Assembly (NCBI GenBank): GCA_028724185.1
Contig: JAQYDN010000021.1
Location: 21,071 to 85,070, forward strand
Direction: 5' to 3'
Source: Bacillota bacterium
GTDB lineage: Bacteria > Bacillota > Clostridia > Tissierellales > Peptoniphilaceae
Length of the DNA: 64,000 nucleotides
A program made the translations under genes and the position numbers. Of the stretch, positions 1 to 9,400 are shown one piece after another. Positions within the stretch are counted from its first letter, which is position 1; each line of letters starts with the position of its first letter. The notes under the pieces are model-generated. The model worked only from the letters and a program-made list of their open reading frames with translations, did not search any database and was not told the origin of the DNA.

Positions 1-44
1 TTTTCAGACCTTCTGAGGAAAATCCCCGCATCGAACTGGAGTAA
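1..44 (+). CDS. yhbY: C-terminal end of YhbY-family RNA-binding protein (partial)
   Basis: An open frame enters from the left edge and ends with TAA at 42-44, five bases before nadD. The 13 visible residues end in ENPRIELE, which resembles the usual end of YhbY (CRS1-YhbY domain) proteins, small ribosome-assembly RNA-binding proteins. In Bacillota yhbY often lies just before nadD. Only the tail is visible, so the identity rests on this short match and on gene order. Confidence 0.55.
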   Translation, partial: FRPSEENPRIELE

Positions 45-48
45 TGCG

Positions 49-657
49 ATGAAAATGGGTATTATGGGCGGTTCCTTTAACCCGATCCACATGGGCCATT
101 TGATGATGAGCGAATACATGCGTTCGCATCTCGGGTTGAGCAAGGTCTTGTTTATTCCTACGGGAAACGCCCCGCACAAGAGAGATTATTCGGTTTCCGC
201 GAAGGAACGGCTGAAGATGGTGGAAATTGCCGTGGCGGACAATCCGTACTTTGAAGTGTCGGATGTCGAAGTGACGAGAAAAAATACGATGTATTCGGTC
301 GATACCTTAAATATCTTAAAAGAGACGTATCCCGATGCGGAATTTTACTTCTTTTTGGGATCGGATATATTACAGGACCTTAAAAGCTGGAAAAAGTTTC
401 GGGAGCTCGCCCAAATGACGCGATTCGCCGTCGCCGTGCGTCCCGGTTTTCAGTCCATCAGCATGGCGAATATTCGCAAGGAAATTCAATTTTTAACCCA
501 TCATTACGGCGCCGACATCGTCCTGATCGACACGCCGCGTTTGGAGATATCGTCGACGAATTTAAGGAACAGGATTCGACAAGGCAAGTCGGTAAAATAT
601 TTTTTGCCCGACGATGTGCGGACCTATGTATGGAAGAAGAGGTTTTATAGACAGTGA
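49..657 (+). CDS. nadD: Nicotinate-nucleotide adenylyltransferase
   Basis: Cytoplasmic enzyme that joins ATP and nicotinate mononucleotide to give deamido-NAD in NAD synthesis. The 202-residue protein has the nucleotidyltransferase signature GGSFNPIHMGH at residues 7-17 and the second signature ISSTNLR at 167-173, and its length is normal for the family. It is followed by yqeK with a 4-bp overlap (GTGA), in the common Bacillota order yhbY-nadD-yqeK-LCP-rsfS. The start at 49 places the GGSFNP motif close to the N-terminus, as in other members. Confidence 0.96.
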   Translation: MKMGIMGGSFNPIHMGHLMMSEYMRSHLGLSKVLFIPTGNAPHKRDYSVSAKERLKMVEIAVADNPYFEVSDVEVTRKNTMYSVDTLNILKETYPDAEFYFFLGSDILQDLKSWKKFRELAQMTRFAVAVRPGFQSISMANIRKEIQFLTHHYGADIVLIDTPRLEISSTNLRNRIRQGKSVKYFLPDDVRTYVWKKRFYRQ

Positions 658-1214
658 AAAAGCCTGATTTTGATAAAATCGTCGATTTAATCGGCGAAAA
701 ACGGTATAAACATATTTTGCGCGTCGTCGACACGGCGGCGGATTTAGCAAATCGCCACGGAGTCGACGTCGAAAAGGCCGAGACCGCCGCGCTGTTTCAC
801 GATATTTACAAATATAAAGACGAGGCGCTTTTGTGGGACGAGGCGAAGCGGCTCGGGGTTGAATCATTGGAAAAATTTGAGGCATTTCCCCAGATCCTCC
901 ACGCCTACGTCGCCGCCGAGTCCGCGAGAGTCGACTACGGCATCGACGACGAGGAGATTTTGGATGCCATTCGCTACCACACGACCGGCATCGACCACAT
1001 GTCGAAGGTCGCGGAAGTCGTCTTTCTCGCCGACTACTTGGAGCCGATGCGTAATTTCGACGGTGTCGAGGCGTTACGCGAAGAGGCGAAGAGGGATCTC
1101 ACGGGCGGTATGCGGGCGTCGATTTGTCAAAATTTGCAGTATCTGGTCGAATCGAAGCACCCTATTTTTCTCGATACCGTGCGGTGTTACAATGACTATA
1201 TCGGGAGACGGTAA
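654..1214 (+). CDS. yqeK: YqeK-type HD-domain hydrolase (symmetrical Ap4A hydrolase)
   Basis: A 186-residue HD-domain protein. His20 and the H49-D50 pair (ALFHD) supply metal ligands, and a later YHTTG segment is typical of YqeK. Family members hydrolyse diadenosine tetraphosphate symmetrically to ADP. The gene starts with GTG at 654, overlapping the nadD stop, which indicates translational coupling. Placement between nadD and rsfS matches the conserved cluster and supports the assignment. Confidence 0.9.
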   Translation: MKKPDFDKIVDLIGEKRYKHILRVVDTAADLANRHGVDVEKAETAALFHDIYKYKDEALLWDEAKRLGVESLEKFEAFPQILHAYVAAESARVDYGIDDEEILDAIRYHTTGIDHMSKVAEVVFLADYLEPMRNFDGVEALREEAKRDLTGGMRASICQNLQYLVESKHPIFLDTVRCYNDYIGRR

Positions 1215-1217
1215 CGG

Positions 1218-2105
1218 ATGAAAAGTTTTTTTCGCGCTTTTTTCGTGACGCTCTTAGTCGTCGCGCTGGTCGCCGTCGGATTTACCGCGTACTTAAACTT
1301 GGGAAAAGATTCCGACGTCAAGACGGCCCTTTCAGATTTACAAAACAGCAATGAAAAGTTCCAAGTCCTCTTAATCGGCGTCGACAGCCTGGACTCCAAG
1401 CGCGCTCAAAATACGCGCAGCGACGTCATGATCCTGCTCGATGTCGACGGCGAAAAGGACAAGGTGTCGTTGATATCGATCCCGAGAGACAGCCGCGTCG
1501 AGATCGAAGATCACGGCAAGACGAAGGTCAACCACGCCTATGCGTATGGGAGGGCGGAACTCGCGCTCGATACGGTTAATGAAAACTTCGATCTCTCCGT
1601 GCCGTATTACATCGTCGTCGACTACGGTTTTGTCAAAGACGTCGTCGACATCGTGGGAGGTGTCGAGGTGGACGTTCCCATGGATATGGATTACGAGGAT
1701 CCCTCGGCGGATCCGCCGCTGTCGATCCATCTGAAGAAGGGGTTGCAGACCTTAAACGGCGACGAGGCGCTTCAGTTTTTGCGATTCAGAAAGGGATATA
1801 AGAATGCCGACTTGGACCGCGTCAAGGCACAGCAGGCTTTTATGAGCGCATTTTTATCGAAGCTGAAAAGTATCGAGGGCGTTAAACACGCGCCGTCTCT
1901 TTTGACGAGCTACATGGATCATGCGACGAGCAACATGCCGGTCTCGAAGGTCTCGCGCATGGGACTTACGGCGATATCCGCGGGACAGGAAAATTTTGAG
2001 TCGGCGACCTTACCGGGCACGCCCGAGATGATCGACGGCCTGTCCTACTATCTCGTCGACCACGACGAGGCCGAGAAACTGTTTAAACAAATGAATGTCA
2101 AATAG
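1218..2105 (+). CDS. LytR-CpsA-Psr (LCP) family cell-wall glycopolymer ligase
   Basis: A 295-residue protein with one N-terminal membrane segment (about residues 5-25) and an extracytoplasmic LCP domain from about residue 50. Visible LCP motifs are LLIGVDS (51-57), TRSDVM (66-71), SIPRDSRV (87-94), GGVEVDVP and LNGDEALQFLRFR. The family transfers lipid-linked teichoic-acid or capsule polymers to peptidoglycan. It starts 3 bp after yqeK. An LCP gene at this place is common in clostridia. The natural polymer cannot be read from sequence. Confidence 0.93.
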   Translation: MKSFFRAFFVTLLVVALVAVGFTAYLNLGKDSDVKTALSDLQNSNEKFQVLLIGVDSLDSKRAQNTRSDVMILLDVDGEKDKVSLISIPRDSRVEIEDHGKTKVNHAYAYGRAELALDTVNENFDLSVPYYIVVDYGFVKDVVDIVGGVEVDVPMDMDYEDPSADPPLSIHLKKGLQTLNGDEALQFLRFRKGYKNADLDRVKAQQAFMSAFLSKLKSIEGVKHAPSLLTSYMDHATSNMPVSKVSRMGLTAISAGQENFESATLPGTPEMIDGLSYYLVDHDEAEKLFKQMNVK

Positions 2106-2139
2106 GCCCGATGGGGTATAATTGAAATAGGAGGTATGC

Positions 2140-2508
2140 ATGGACAATCATAAAATTTCCGAGATGTTGGATATTATTCAAAAGAGTGCCGACCATCGAG
2201 GTGGCGCCGATATCCAAGTTCTCGACATCAGAAAGAAGACGTCTATCGCCGATTATTTCGTCATAGTCAGCGGGAATTCGACGCCTCAACTCAACGCCAT
2301 TGCCGATGAAATTGAAGATAAGATGGCCGAGGCGGGGTTCGACACGTATCACCACGAGGGGAATGGCCAATCGCGTTGGATCGTCCTCGACTACGCGGAC
2401 GTCATCGTCCATATCTTTCATCGGGATATGCGTACTTTTTATAATTTAGAGAGATTGTGGGGTAGCGACGATACGGAAAGCGAGGAAGATACCCATGAAA
2501 ATTATTAA
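2140..2508 (+). CDS. rsfS: Ribosomal silencing factor RsfS
   Basis: A 122-residue RsfS/YbeB/Iojap-family protein. It binds ribosomal protein uL14 and blocks subunit joining when nutrients are short. Diagnostic stretches are ADYFVIVSGNS, EGNGQSRWIVLDY and DVIVHIFH. The start is an ATG preceded by AGGAGG, and the end overlaps ridA by 14 bp. The position after nadD-yqeK is the usual one. Confidence 0.95.
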   Translation: MDNHKISEMLDIIQKSADHRGGADIQVLDIRKKTSIADYFVIVSGNSTPQLNAIADEIEDKMAEAGFDTYHHEGNGQSRWIVLDYADVIVHIFHRDMRTFYNLERLWGSDDTESEEDTHENY

Positions 2509-2869
2509 AACAGACAACGCACCTTCGGCGATCGGCCCGTATTCACAGGCCGTCGAACACGACGGAATCGTCTACACGTCTGGTCAAATCCCCGTCGATC
2601 CGAAGACCGGCGAGTTAAAAACCGACATTAAGGAAGCGACGAGACAGAGCCTGACCAACTTAAAGAATCTATTGGAAGCGGCCGGATCGGGACTCGACGA
2701 GATCATGAAAGTCAATATTTTCATCTTGGATATGGGTCAATTTTCGGACATCAACGCGGTGTATTCGGAATTTTTCACCGATCATAAGCCGGCGCGCAGT
2801 TGTGTCGCCGTGACGACCTTGCCCAAAGACGCCGTCATTGAAATCGAGGCATTTGCCCGCGTTAAATAG
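2495..2869 (+). CDS. ridA: RidA-family enamine/imine deaminase
   Basis: A 124-residue YjgF/YER057c/UK114 protein. Family members hydrolyse reactive 2-aminoacrylate and related imines released by PLP enzymes. Seen here are SGQIPVDPKTGEL near the N-terminus and RSCVAVTTLP followed by IEIEAFA at the C-terminus, where the family arginine and glutamate form the active site between subunits. The start lies inside the end of rsfS, preceded by AGCGAGGAAG, so the two are probably cotranslated. Confidence 0.94.
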   Translation: MKIIKTDNAPSAIGPYSQAVEHDGIVYTSGQIPVDPKTGELKTDIKEATRQSLTNLKNLLEAAGSGLDEIMKVNIFILDMGQFSDINAVYSEFFTDHKPARSCVAVTTLPKDAVIEIEAFARVK

Positions 2870-2882
2870 CGAATAATTTGAC

Positions 2883-3497
2883 ATGAGGTTTACGGATCGG
2901 GAAAAAAAGCTGATCTTCATCTTCGGCGCCATTCTCGTACTTACGGTCGCTTTTATGAACAGTCGCGAGGGATGGCGCCACAAGGAAGACGGGGTCGTCG
3001 CCCTGGACGGCGAACGGTCGACGGATGAGGGGATAAAAGAACTCGAACCTTCGCAGGAATCCGGGGATGTCGTCGAGGGAACGATTTACGTCGATATCGG
3101 CGGGGCCGTTAAAAATCCGGGATTGTACGAACTCGACAAGGGCAGTCGCGTAAAAGACGGCATTACCGCTGCGGGCGGCACCGTCGGCGACGCGGACATG
3201 TCGCAGATCAATCTGGCTAAGAAATTAAACGACGAAGAAAAGCTTTATGTTCCGGCGGCGGGAGAGGGCGCGCCTCAAGCGGACGGGACCGCGGTGTCTT
3301 CTGCGGGCGGCCTCGTCAGCATCCAAAACGGGTCGAGAGAAGAGTTGATGCGCTTACCCGGCATCGGAGAAAAGACGGCCGATAAAATTATAGAATATCG
3401 TTCGGAACATCCCTTTAGCCGCGTCGAAGACTTAAAGGAAGTTCCCGGTATAGGCGATAAGACATTCGAAAGCTTAAAATCAAATATTCAATTATGA
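2883..3497 (+). CDS. comEA: ComEA-type membrane-anchored DNA-binding protein
   Basis: A 204-residue protein with an N-terminal membrane anchor (about 8-25), an SLBB-like domain (67-127) and a double helix-hairpin-helix DNA-binding domain (146-203) with LPGIGEKTA and VPGIGDKT. This is the ComEA architecture: a cell-surface receptor for incoming DNA in natural transformation. No comEB or comEC gene follows, since a terminator and uvrC come next, so a role in DNA uptake is inferred from the protein alone. Confidence 0.9.
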   Translation: MRFTDREKKLIFIFGAILVLTVAFMNSREGWRHKEDGVVALDGERSTDEGIKELEPSQESGDVVEGTIYVDIGGAVKNPGLYELDKGSRVKDGITAAGGTVGDADMSQINLAKKLNDEEKLYVPAAGEGAPQADGTAVSSAGGLVSIQNGSREELMRLPGIGEKTADKIIEYRSEHPFSRVEDLKEVPGIGDKTFESLKSNIQL

Positions 3498-3523
3498 AAC
3501 TGACCCGGTCGGGTCAGTTTTTT
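3498..3523 (+). terminator. Intrinsic terminator after comEA
   Basis: A perfect 9-bp stem AACTGACCC / GGGTCAGTT with a 4-base loop, followed by a run of T. It begins one base after the comEA stop and closes the nadD-comEA unit. Confidence 0.9.
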
Positions 3524-3543
3524 ACTAGAAGTAGGAGATAGAT

Positions 3544-5406
3544 GTGAGTCAAGTCGATTTAAGAGAAAAATTAAAGAGCTTACCCGACGATCCCGGCGTG
3601 TATCTGATGAAAAATAAGTTGGATCAGATTATCTACGTCGGGAAGGCGAAAAACTTGAAGAAGCGCGTCAGGCAATATTTCGGATCGTACGGAAGAGGCG
3701 ATAAAAAGGTTCGAAGCATGGTGTCGCATATCTGCGATTTCGAGTACATCATCGTCAACAACGAACTCGAATCGCTCATCCTCGAGTCGAATCTGATCAA
3801 GGAATATCTGCCGAAGTATAATATTTTACTGCGCGACGATAAGCAATATCCCTATATCAAGATCACCAACGAGCCCTTTCCCCGAGTCCTGAAGACGCGG
3901 CGCATTCAAAAAGATCGAAGCAAGTACTACGGCCCGTTTCCGGACGTACTCGCGGTCAATCAGACGATCGACATTTTACACGAACTCTTTCCGCTTAGAA
4001 ATTGCAAGTTGGACTTGTCGAAGCCCAATCCGGTCGTAAGACCGTGTCTAAATTACCACATCAACCGCTGCAGCGGACCGTGTATCGGCGCGATCAGCGA
4101 GCGGGAGTACGGAAAGTACATCGAGGAGATCGAGAGATTTCTCGAGGGGAGGCCGGTTCCGTTTATCTCGACGCTCGAAGAAAAGATGAAAGAGGCGTCG
4201 AAGGCGTTGGAATTTGAAAAGGCGGCGGATTATCGCGATAAGCTTCAAGCGCTCTATACGCTCCTCGAAAAGCAGAGAATTACCGCGGCGGGAAGCGACG
4301 AAGAGTTCGACGTGATCGGACTGGCGAGCGACGACAAAGAAGCGTGCATTCAAATCTTCTTTTTCAGACAAGGTAAGAACATGGGCAGAGAACATTTCTT
4401 TATTGACAATGCCTTCGACGACGAACCGAAGGAGATTATGCAGGCGTTTATCACGCAGTTCTACCACGGGACGGCCTATATTCCCGGGAAACTTTACATC
4501 CACGAATTTTTGGACGATAAGGAACTCGTCGAGGAGATGCTCTCGGAAAAGCGGGGATCGAAAGTCCAAGTGCTCGTGCCGAAAATCGGAGAAAAGAAAC
4601 AGATCATGTCCATGGTCCGGCGAAACGCCATCGACATGCTTTCGAAGTATTCCGATCAGATGCGGACGAAGCTTCAAAAGCAGGAGAAGACCGTCGAGTC
4701 GCTCCAAAAGCTCCTAGGTCTGTCGAAAGTGCCCAAGCGCATCGAGGCATACGATATATCGAATATTTCCGGCGCCGAGTCCGTGGGGTCGATGGTCGTC
4801 TTCGAAGACGGCGAACCCAAGAAGACGGACTACCGGCGATTTCGCATCAAAGAGGTGCAGGGGCCCGACGACTACGCGTCGCTCAGAGAAGTGCTTTCCC
4901 GGCGATTTAAGCGCGGATTGAATGAGCGCGCGGGCATCGGCGAAAACAGAGGATTTGCGCAGTTCCCGGACCTCATCCTCATGGACGGTGGAAAGGGGCA
5001 GGTTACACAGGCGCTTACGATCTTAAACGAGCTCGGCCTCTCCATTCCGGTCGCGGGGCTCGTCAAAGACGACGAGCACAAGACGCGGGGCATCTACCTC
5101 GATAAAGAAGAAATCCGGGTTCCGAAGCAATCCGCGGTATATCGCCTGATGTATCAAATACAGGACGAGGCGCACCGCTTTGCGATTACCTATCACCGCA
5201 GCCTGAGGGCGAAGGCCGGATTTAAGTCGGAGCTCGACGGCATTGCGGGCATCGGGCCGAAGCGAAAAAAGGAATTGATGAAGGCCTTTAAATCGATCAC
5301 GAAAATTAAGGAGGCGGACGTCGAGACCTTATCGCGCATCGAGGGCATGAACTATCGGGCGGCGGAAAACCTGTACCGCCATTTCCATGGAGGCGAGCAT
5401 GAATAA
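3544..5406 (+). CDS. uvrC: UvrABC excinuclease subunit C
   Basis: The nuclease subunit of nucleotide excision repair, which makes both cuts around a lesion marked by UvrA and UvrB. The 620-residue protein has the GIY-YIG domain at the N-terminus (PGVYLM at 17-22, YVGKAKNLKKRV at 31-42), a UVR segment near 205-235, an RNase H-like UvrC nuclease domain in the middle and C-terminal helix-hairpin-helix motifs (GIAGIGPKRK). The GTG start at 3544 follows a good ribosome site (GTAGGAGAT). The end overlaps hprK by 8 bp. Confidence 0.97.
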   Translation: MSQVDLREKLKSLPDDPGVYLMKNKLDQIIYVGKAKNLKKRVRQYFGSYGRGDKKVRSMVSHICDFEYIIVNNELESLILESNLIKEYLPKYNILLRDDKQYPYIKITNEPFPRVLKTRRIQKDRSKYYGPFPDVLAVNQTIDILHELFPLRNCKLDLSKPNPVVRPCLNYHINRCSGPCIGAISEREYGKYIEEIERFLEGRPVPFISTLEEKMKEASKALEFEKAADYRDKLQALYTLLEKQRITAAGSDEEFDVIGLASDDKEACIQIFFFRQGKNMGREHFFIDNAFDDEPKEIMQAFITQFYHGTAYIPGKLYIHEFLDDKELVEEMLSEKRGSKVQVLVPKIGEKKQIMSMVRRNAIDMLSKYSDQMRTKLQKQEKTVESLQKLLGLSKVPKRIEAYDISNISGAESVGSMVVFEDGEPKKTDYRRFRIKEVQGPDDYASLREVLSRRFKRGLNERAGIGENRGFAQFPDLILMDGGKGQVTQALTILNELGLSIPVAGLVKDDEHKTRGIYLDKEEIRVPKQSAVYRLMYQIQDEAHRFAITYHRSLRAKAGFKSELDGIAGIGPKRKKELMKAFKSITKIKEADVETLSRIEGMNYRAAENLYRHFHGGEHE

Positions 5407-6334
5407 AAAGAGTTTTACGGTCAGAGAACTAATCGAAAAAAATGACTTCGAAGTGGTGTATGAAGCGGAAAATGCGGCTTCGACACACCTCTATACGACG
5501 GAATTTAATCGGCCGGGGCTGCAACTGTGCGGATTCTACACGAAATTTGTCCCGGATCGCATTCAAATTATCGGCGGCGCCGAGTGGCACTATCTGAACG
5601 AGTTGGACCCGAAAGTTCGGGAGATGCGTTTAAAGACGCTGTTTGAACATAACATTCCTCTGTTGATCGTGACGAGAGATCAGAAGATTTTCCCCGAGGT
5701 GATCGGCTTTGCGCGCCAAAATAACTGCACGATTTTGCGCACCGCCGATTCGACCTCGCGCTCGGTGCATAAGCTCATTAACTTTATGGAGCGGGCGCTT
5801 GCGCCGACGCTTCGAAAGCATGGAATTTTGCTGGACATCTACGGCGTCGGCGTCCTGATCGTCGGGGAAAGCGGCATCGGGAAGTCGGAGACGGCGCTCG
5901 ATTTAATCGTCAACGGGCATAAACTCATCGCCGACGACTCGGTGCTGATTAAAAAACTCGATCGTCGCCTGGTCGGTACCTCGCCGAAGATTACGAGACA
6001 CTTTATGGAGATTCGAGGCGTCGGCATCATCGACGTGGAGCGTCTCTTCGGCATCGGGTGCATTATGGAAGAAAAAGAAATTGAACTCGTGATCGAACTC
6101 ACCCAGTGGGACGACTTCGCCGATTACAATCGGCTGGGGATCGAGGACGAACATATCTCTCTTTTAGATGTCGAACTCCCCTTTATCGAAATACCGATGC
6201 GAACGGGGAGAAACACCGCGGTGATTATAGAGATAGCGACCCGCAATTATAAACAAAAAGAACTCGGCTACAATGCCGCGCTCGCCTTGGATCAGCGCGT
6301 ATTGGACTCCATCCAGAAAAACAGCAAAAAATAG
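5399..6334 (+). CDS. hprK: HPr kinase/phosphorylase
   Basis: A bifunctional sensor enzyme that phosphorylates and dephosphorylates Ser46 of HPr, the signal for carbon catabolite control in Gram-positive bacteria. The protein has about 311 residues, with the Walker A GESGIGKSE at 156-164 and the family signature MEIRGVGIID near 204-213. The start at 5399 is preferred over an in-frame ATG at 5387 because GGAGG (5389-5393) lies five bases upstream of it. It overlaps the end of uvrC. No PTS gene lies nearby. Confidence 0.95.
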   Translation: MNKKSFTVRELIEKNDFEVVYEAENAASTHLYTTEFNRPGLQLCGFYTKFVPDRIQIIGGAEWHYLNELDPKVREMRLKTLFEHNIPLLIVTRDQKIFPEVIGFARQNNCTILRTADSTSRSVHKLINFMERALAPTLRKHGILLDIYGVGVLIVGESGIGKSETALDLIVNGHKLIADDSVLIKKLDRRLVGTSPKITRHFMEIRGVGIIDVERLFGIGCIMEEKEIELVIELTQWDDFADYNRLGIEDEHISLLDVELPFIEIPMRTGRNTAVIIEIATRNYKQKELGYNAALALDQRVLDSIQKNSKK

Positions 6335-6384
6335 ACTTGTTATGGATTTGCCAAGCCATAATATTGAATACATTAGCTATTCAC

Positions 6385-6412
6385 TTGAAATTCAAAAAAT
6401 GACTGTTATAAT
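6385..6412 (+). promoter_or_regulatory. Promoter for nifJ
   Basis: TTGAAA at 6385-6390, a 16-bp spacer and a perfect TATAAT at 6407-6412, in the AT-rich gap after hprK. AGGAGG precedes the nifJ ATG. This strong sigma-A-type promoter fits the high-expression codon choice of nifJ. Confidence 0.85.
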
Positions 6413-6450
6413 TAAATTATAGGAAAATGTTGTTTATTTAGGAGGTTGAA

Positions 6451-9400
6451 ATGGCAAAAATGATGAAAACAATGGACGGAAACACGGCAGCTGCTCACGT
6501 TGCTTACGCGTTTTCCGACATGGCATGTATCTATCCGATTACGCCATCATCTCCCATGGCCGAGCATATCGACGCATGGGCCAGTAATCACAGAAAGAAT
6601 ATCTTCGGTAATGAAGTATCTGTAAAAGAAATGCAAGCCGAATCCGGTGCTGCAGGTGCCGTTCACGGCGCGCTTCAAGCAGGCGCATTGACTACGACCT
6701 ATACCGCTTCTCAAGGTCTTCTCTTAATGTTGCCGAATATGTATAAAATCGCAGGGGAATTATTGCCCGGCGTATTCCACGTAGCAGCACGTGCGCTCGC
6801 AAGTCACGCACTGAGCATCTTCGGCGACCACCAAGACGTCATGGCTGCGCGCGCATCCGGTTTTGCTCTACTCGCATCCGGTTCCGTACAAGAAGCTATG
6901 GACCTCGCCGGTGTCGCTCACTTATCGGCAATCAAGGGACGCGTACCCTTCGTTCACTTCTTCGACGGTTTCCGTACATCTCACGAAATTCAAAAGATCG
7001 AAGTCCTCGATTACGACGATCTCGCAAAATTAGTCGATATGGACGCCGTTAACGCGTTCAGAGCACGCGCTCTCGCTCCGCAAGATCCCGAAGTTCGCGG
7101 TACGGCTCAAAACCCGGACATCTACTTCCAAGAAGTAGAAAGTTCGAACCGTTTCTACAACGACATCGTCGGCATCACGGACGAATATATGCATAAAATT
7201 TCCGAATTGACCGGCAGAAAATACGGATTGTTTAACTTCTACGGCGACGAAAATGCAGAAGATGTCATCGTCGCTATGGGTTCTGCAACCGAAACCATCG
7301 AAGAAGTTGTAGACTACTTAAACGCAAAAGGTGAAAAGACCGGTGTATTGAAGGTTCACCTCTATCGTCCGTTCTCCAAAAAACACTTCTTGGAAGCTAT
7401 GCCGAAGAGCGTTAAGCGAATTGCCGTCATGGACCGTACAAAAGAAAAAGGCGCGATGGGCGAACCGTTATACTTAGACGTTCGCAACATCTACTACGGC
7501 TCTGAAGATGCTCCGATGATCGTCGGCGGCCGCTACGGTTTAGGCAGCAAGGACACCACACCTTCTCAAATTTTAGCTGTATTTAAAAACTTGCGCGCAG
7601 ACGAACCGAAAAACGGATTTACCGTCGGCATCGTCGACGACGTGACCAACTTGTCGCTCGACGTCGATGAATTCATCGAAACCGAACCGGAAGGAACCAT
7701 CGGCTGCAAGTTCTGGGGCTTCGGATCGGACGGTACGGTCGGTGCCAACAAGAGCGCGATCAAGATTATCGGCGACGGCACCGATATGTACGCACAAGGT
7801 TACTTCGACTATGACTCGAAGAAATCCGGCGGCGTTACCATGTCTCACTTGCGCTTCGGCGACAAGAAGATAACCTCGACGTATCTCTTGACATCCGCTA
7901 ACTTTATTTCCTGCTCGAAACAATCCTATGTTCACCAATACGACTTGCTTCGCGGCATCAAAAAAGGCGGTACCTTCTTATTGAACACCACCTGGGATAA
8001 AGACGAATTGGAAGAAAATCTTCCCGCAAGCTTGAAGAGATCCATCGCCGAAAACGACGTCGATTTCTACACGATTAACGCGACGAAGATCGCCGGCGAA
8101 GTAGGACTCGGAAACCGCACCAACATGGTTATGCAAGCGGCATTCTTTAAACTCTCCGAAGTTCTTCCGTTGGATGTCGCTGTCGAAAAATTAAAAGAAT
8201 CCATCGTCAAAGACTACGGCCACAAGGGCGACGACATCGTCAACATGAACTACGCCGCTGTCGATGCAGGTATGGAAGCGACACACAAGATCGACTACCC
8301 GGCAGAGTGGGCGAACCTCGACGAAGTCGAATCCAACGAAATCGAAGGCGCACCCGAATTCATCAACAAGATCCTCGTTCCGATGAACCGTCAAGAAGGC
8401 AACGACCTTCCGGTCAGCACCTTTGTCGGCATGGAAGACGGTACGTTTATGTCCGGTACGTCCAGATACGAAAAACGCGGTATTGCCGTGAACATTCCTC
8501 AATGGCAAATCGATAACTGTATCCAATGTAACCAATGTTCCTTCGTATGTCCTCACGGCGTCATTCGTCCCTTCTTGTTGGATAAAGACGAAGCGGCAAA
8601 GAAACCCGAAAGCTTTGAAACGAAGAAGGCAAACGGAAAGGGCTTCGAAGAATACGAATATAGAATTCAAATGTCGCCTCTCGACTGTACGGGATGCGGT
8701 AACTGTGCACAAGTTTGCCCCGCCAAGAAAAAGGCATTGGTCATGGTACCGTTCGAAGACGAATTCGATAAACAAACCGAAAACTGGAAATTTGCTCAAG
8801 AAGAAGTTAAGTCCAAACAAGACAGCATTCCCGCAGACAATGTAAGAAATTCCCAATTCCACATGCCGCACCTCGAATTCTCCGGTGCCTGCGCAGGTTG
8901 TGGTGAAACACCTTACATTAAGCTCGTCACGCAATTGTTCGGCGACCACATGATGATCGCGAACGCGACAGGATGCTCCTCGATTTGGGGCGGTTCGGCT
9001 CCGTCGATGCCGTACTGTGCAAACGACAAGAACCAAGGTCCTTCCTGGGCGAACTCCCTGTTTGAAGATAACGCCGAATACGGATACGGTATGAAAGTTG
9101 CCGTTAACCAACAACGCGCGACCATTCAAAAACGCATGGAAGCATTTAAGGAACTCGGCGTAGACGAAGAAATTTCCAAGGCATTCGACGCATGGCTCGA
9201 AGACCCCGAAAGCTACGAAGTGACCAAAGCTGCAACGGCTAAGATTCTTCCCTTACTCGACAAGAAGACGGGTAACGCCGATGCGGACGAATTGCTCGCA
9301 GAAATCAGCAGCATGAAACGCCTCCTCATCAAACCGAGTCAATGGATCATCGGCGGTGACGGTTGGGCTTACGATATCGGTTACGGCGGATTGGACCACG

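Noticed and set aside
8191..9129. Long minus-strand frame (312 residues) inside nifJ
   Set aside because: Antisense shadow of a highly codon-biased gene; no ribosome site or recognised domain.
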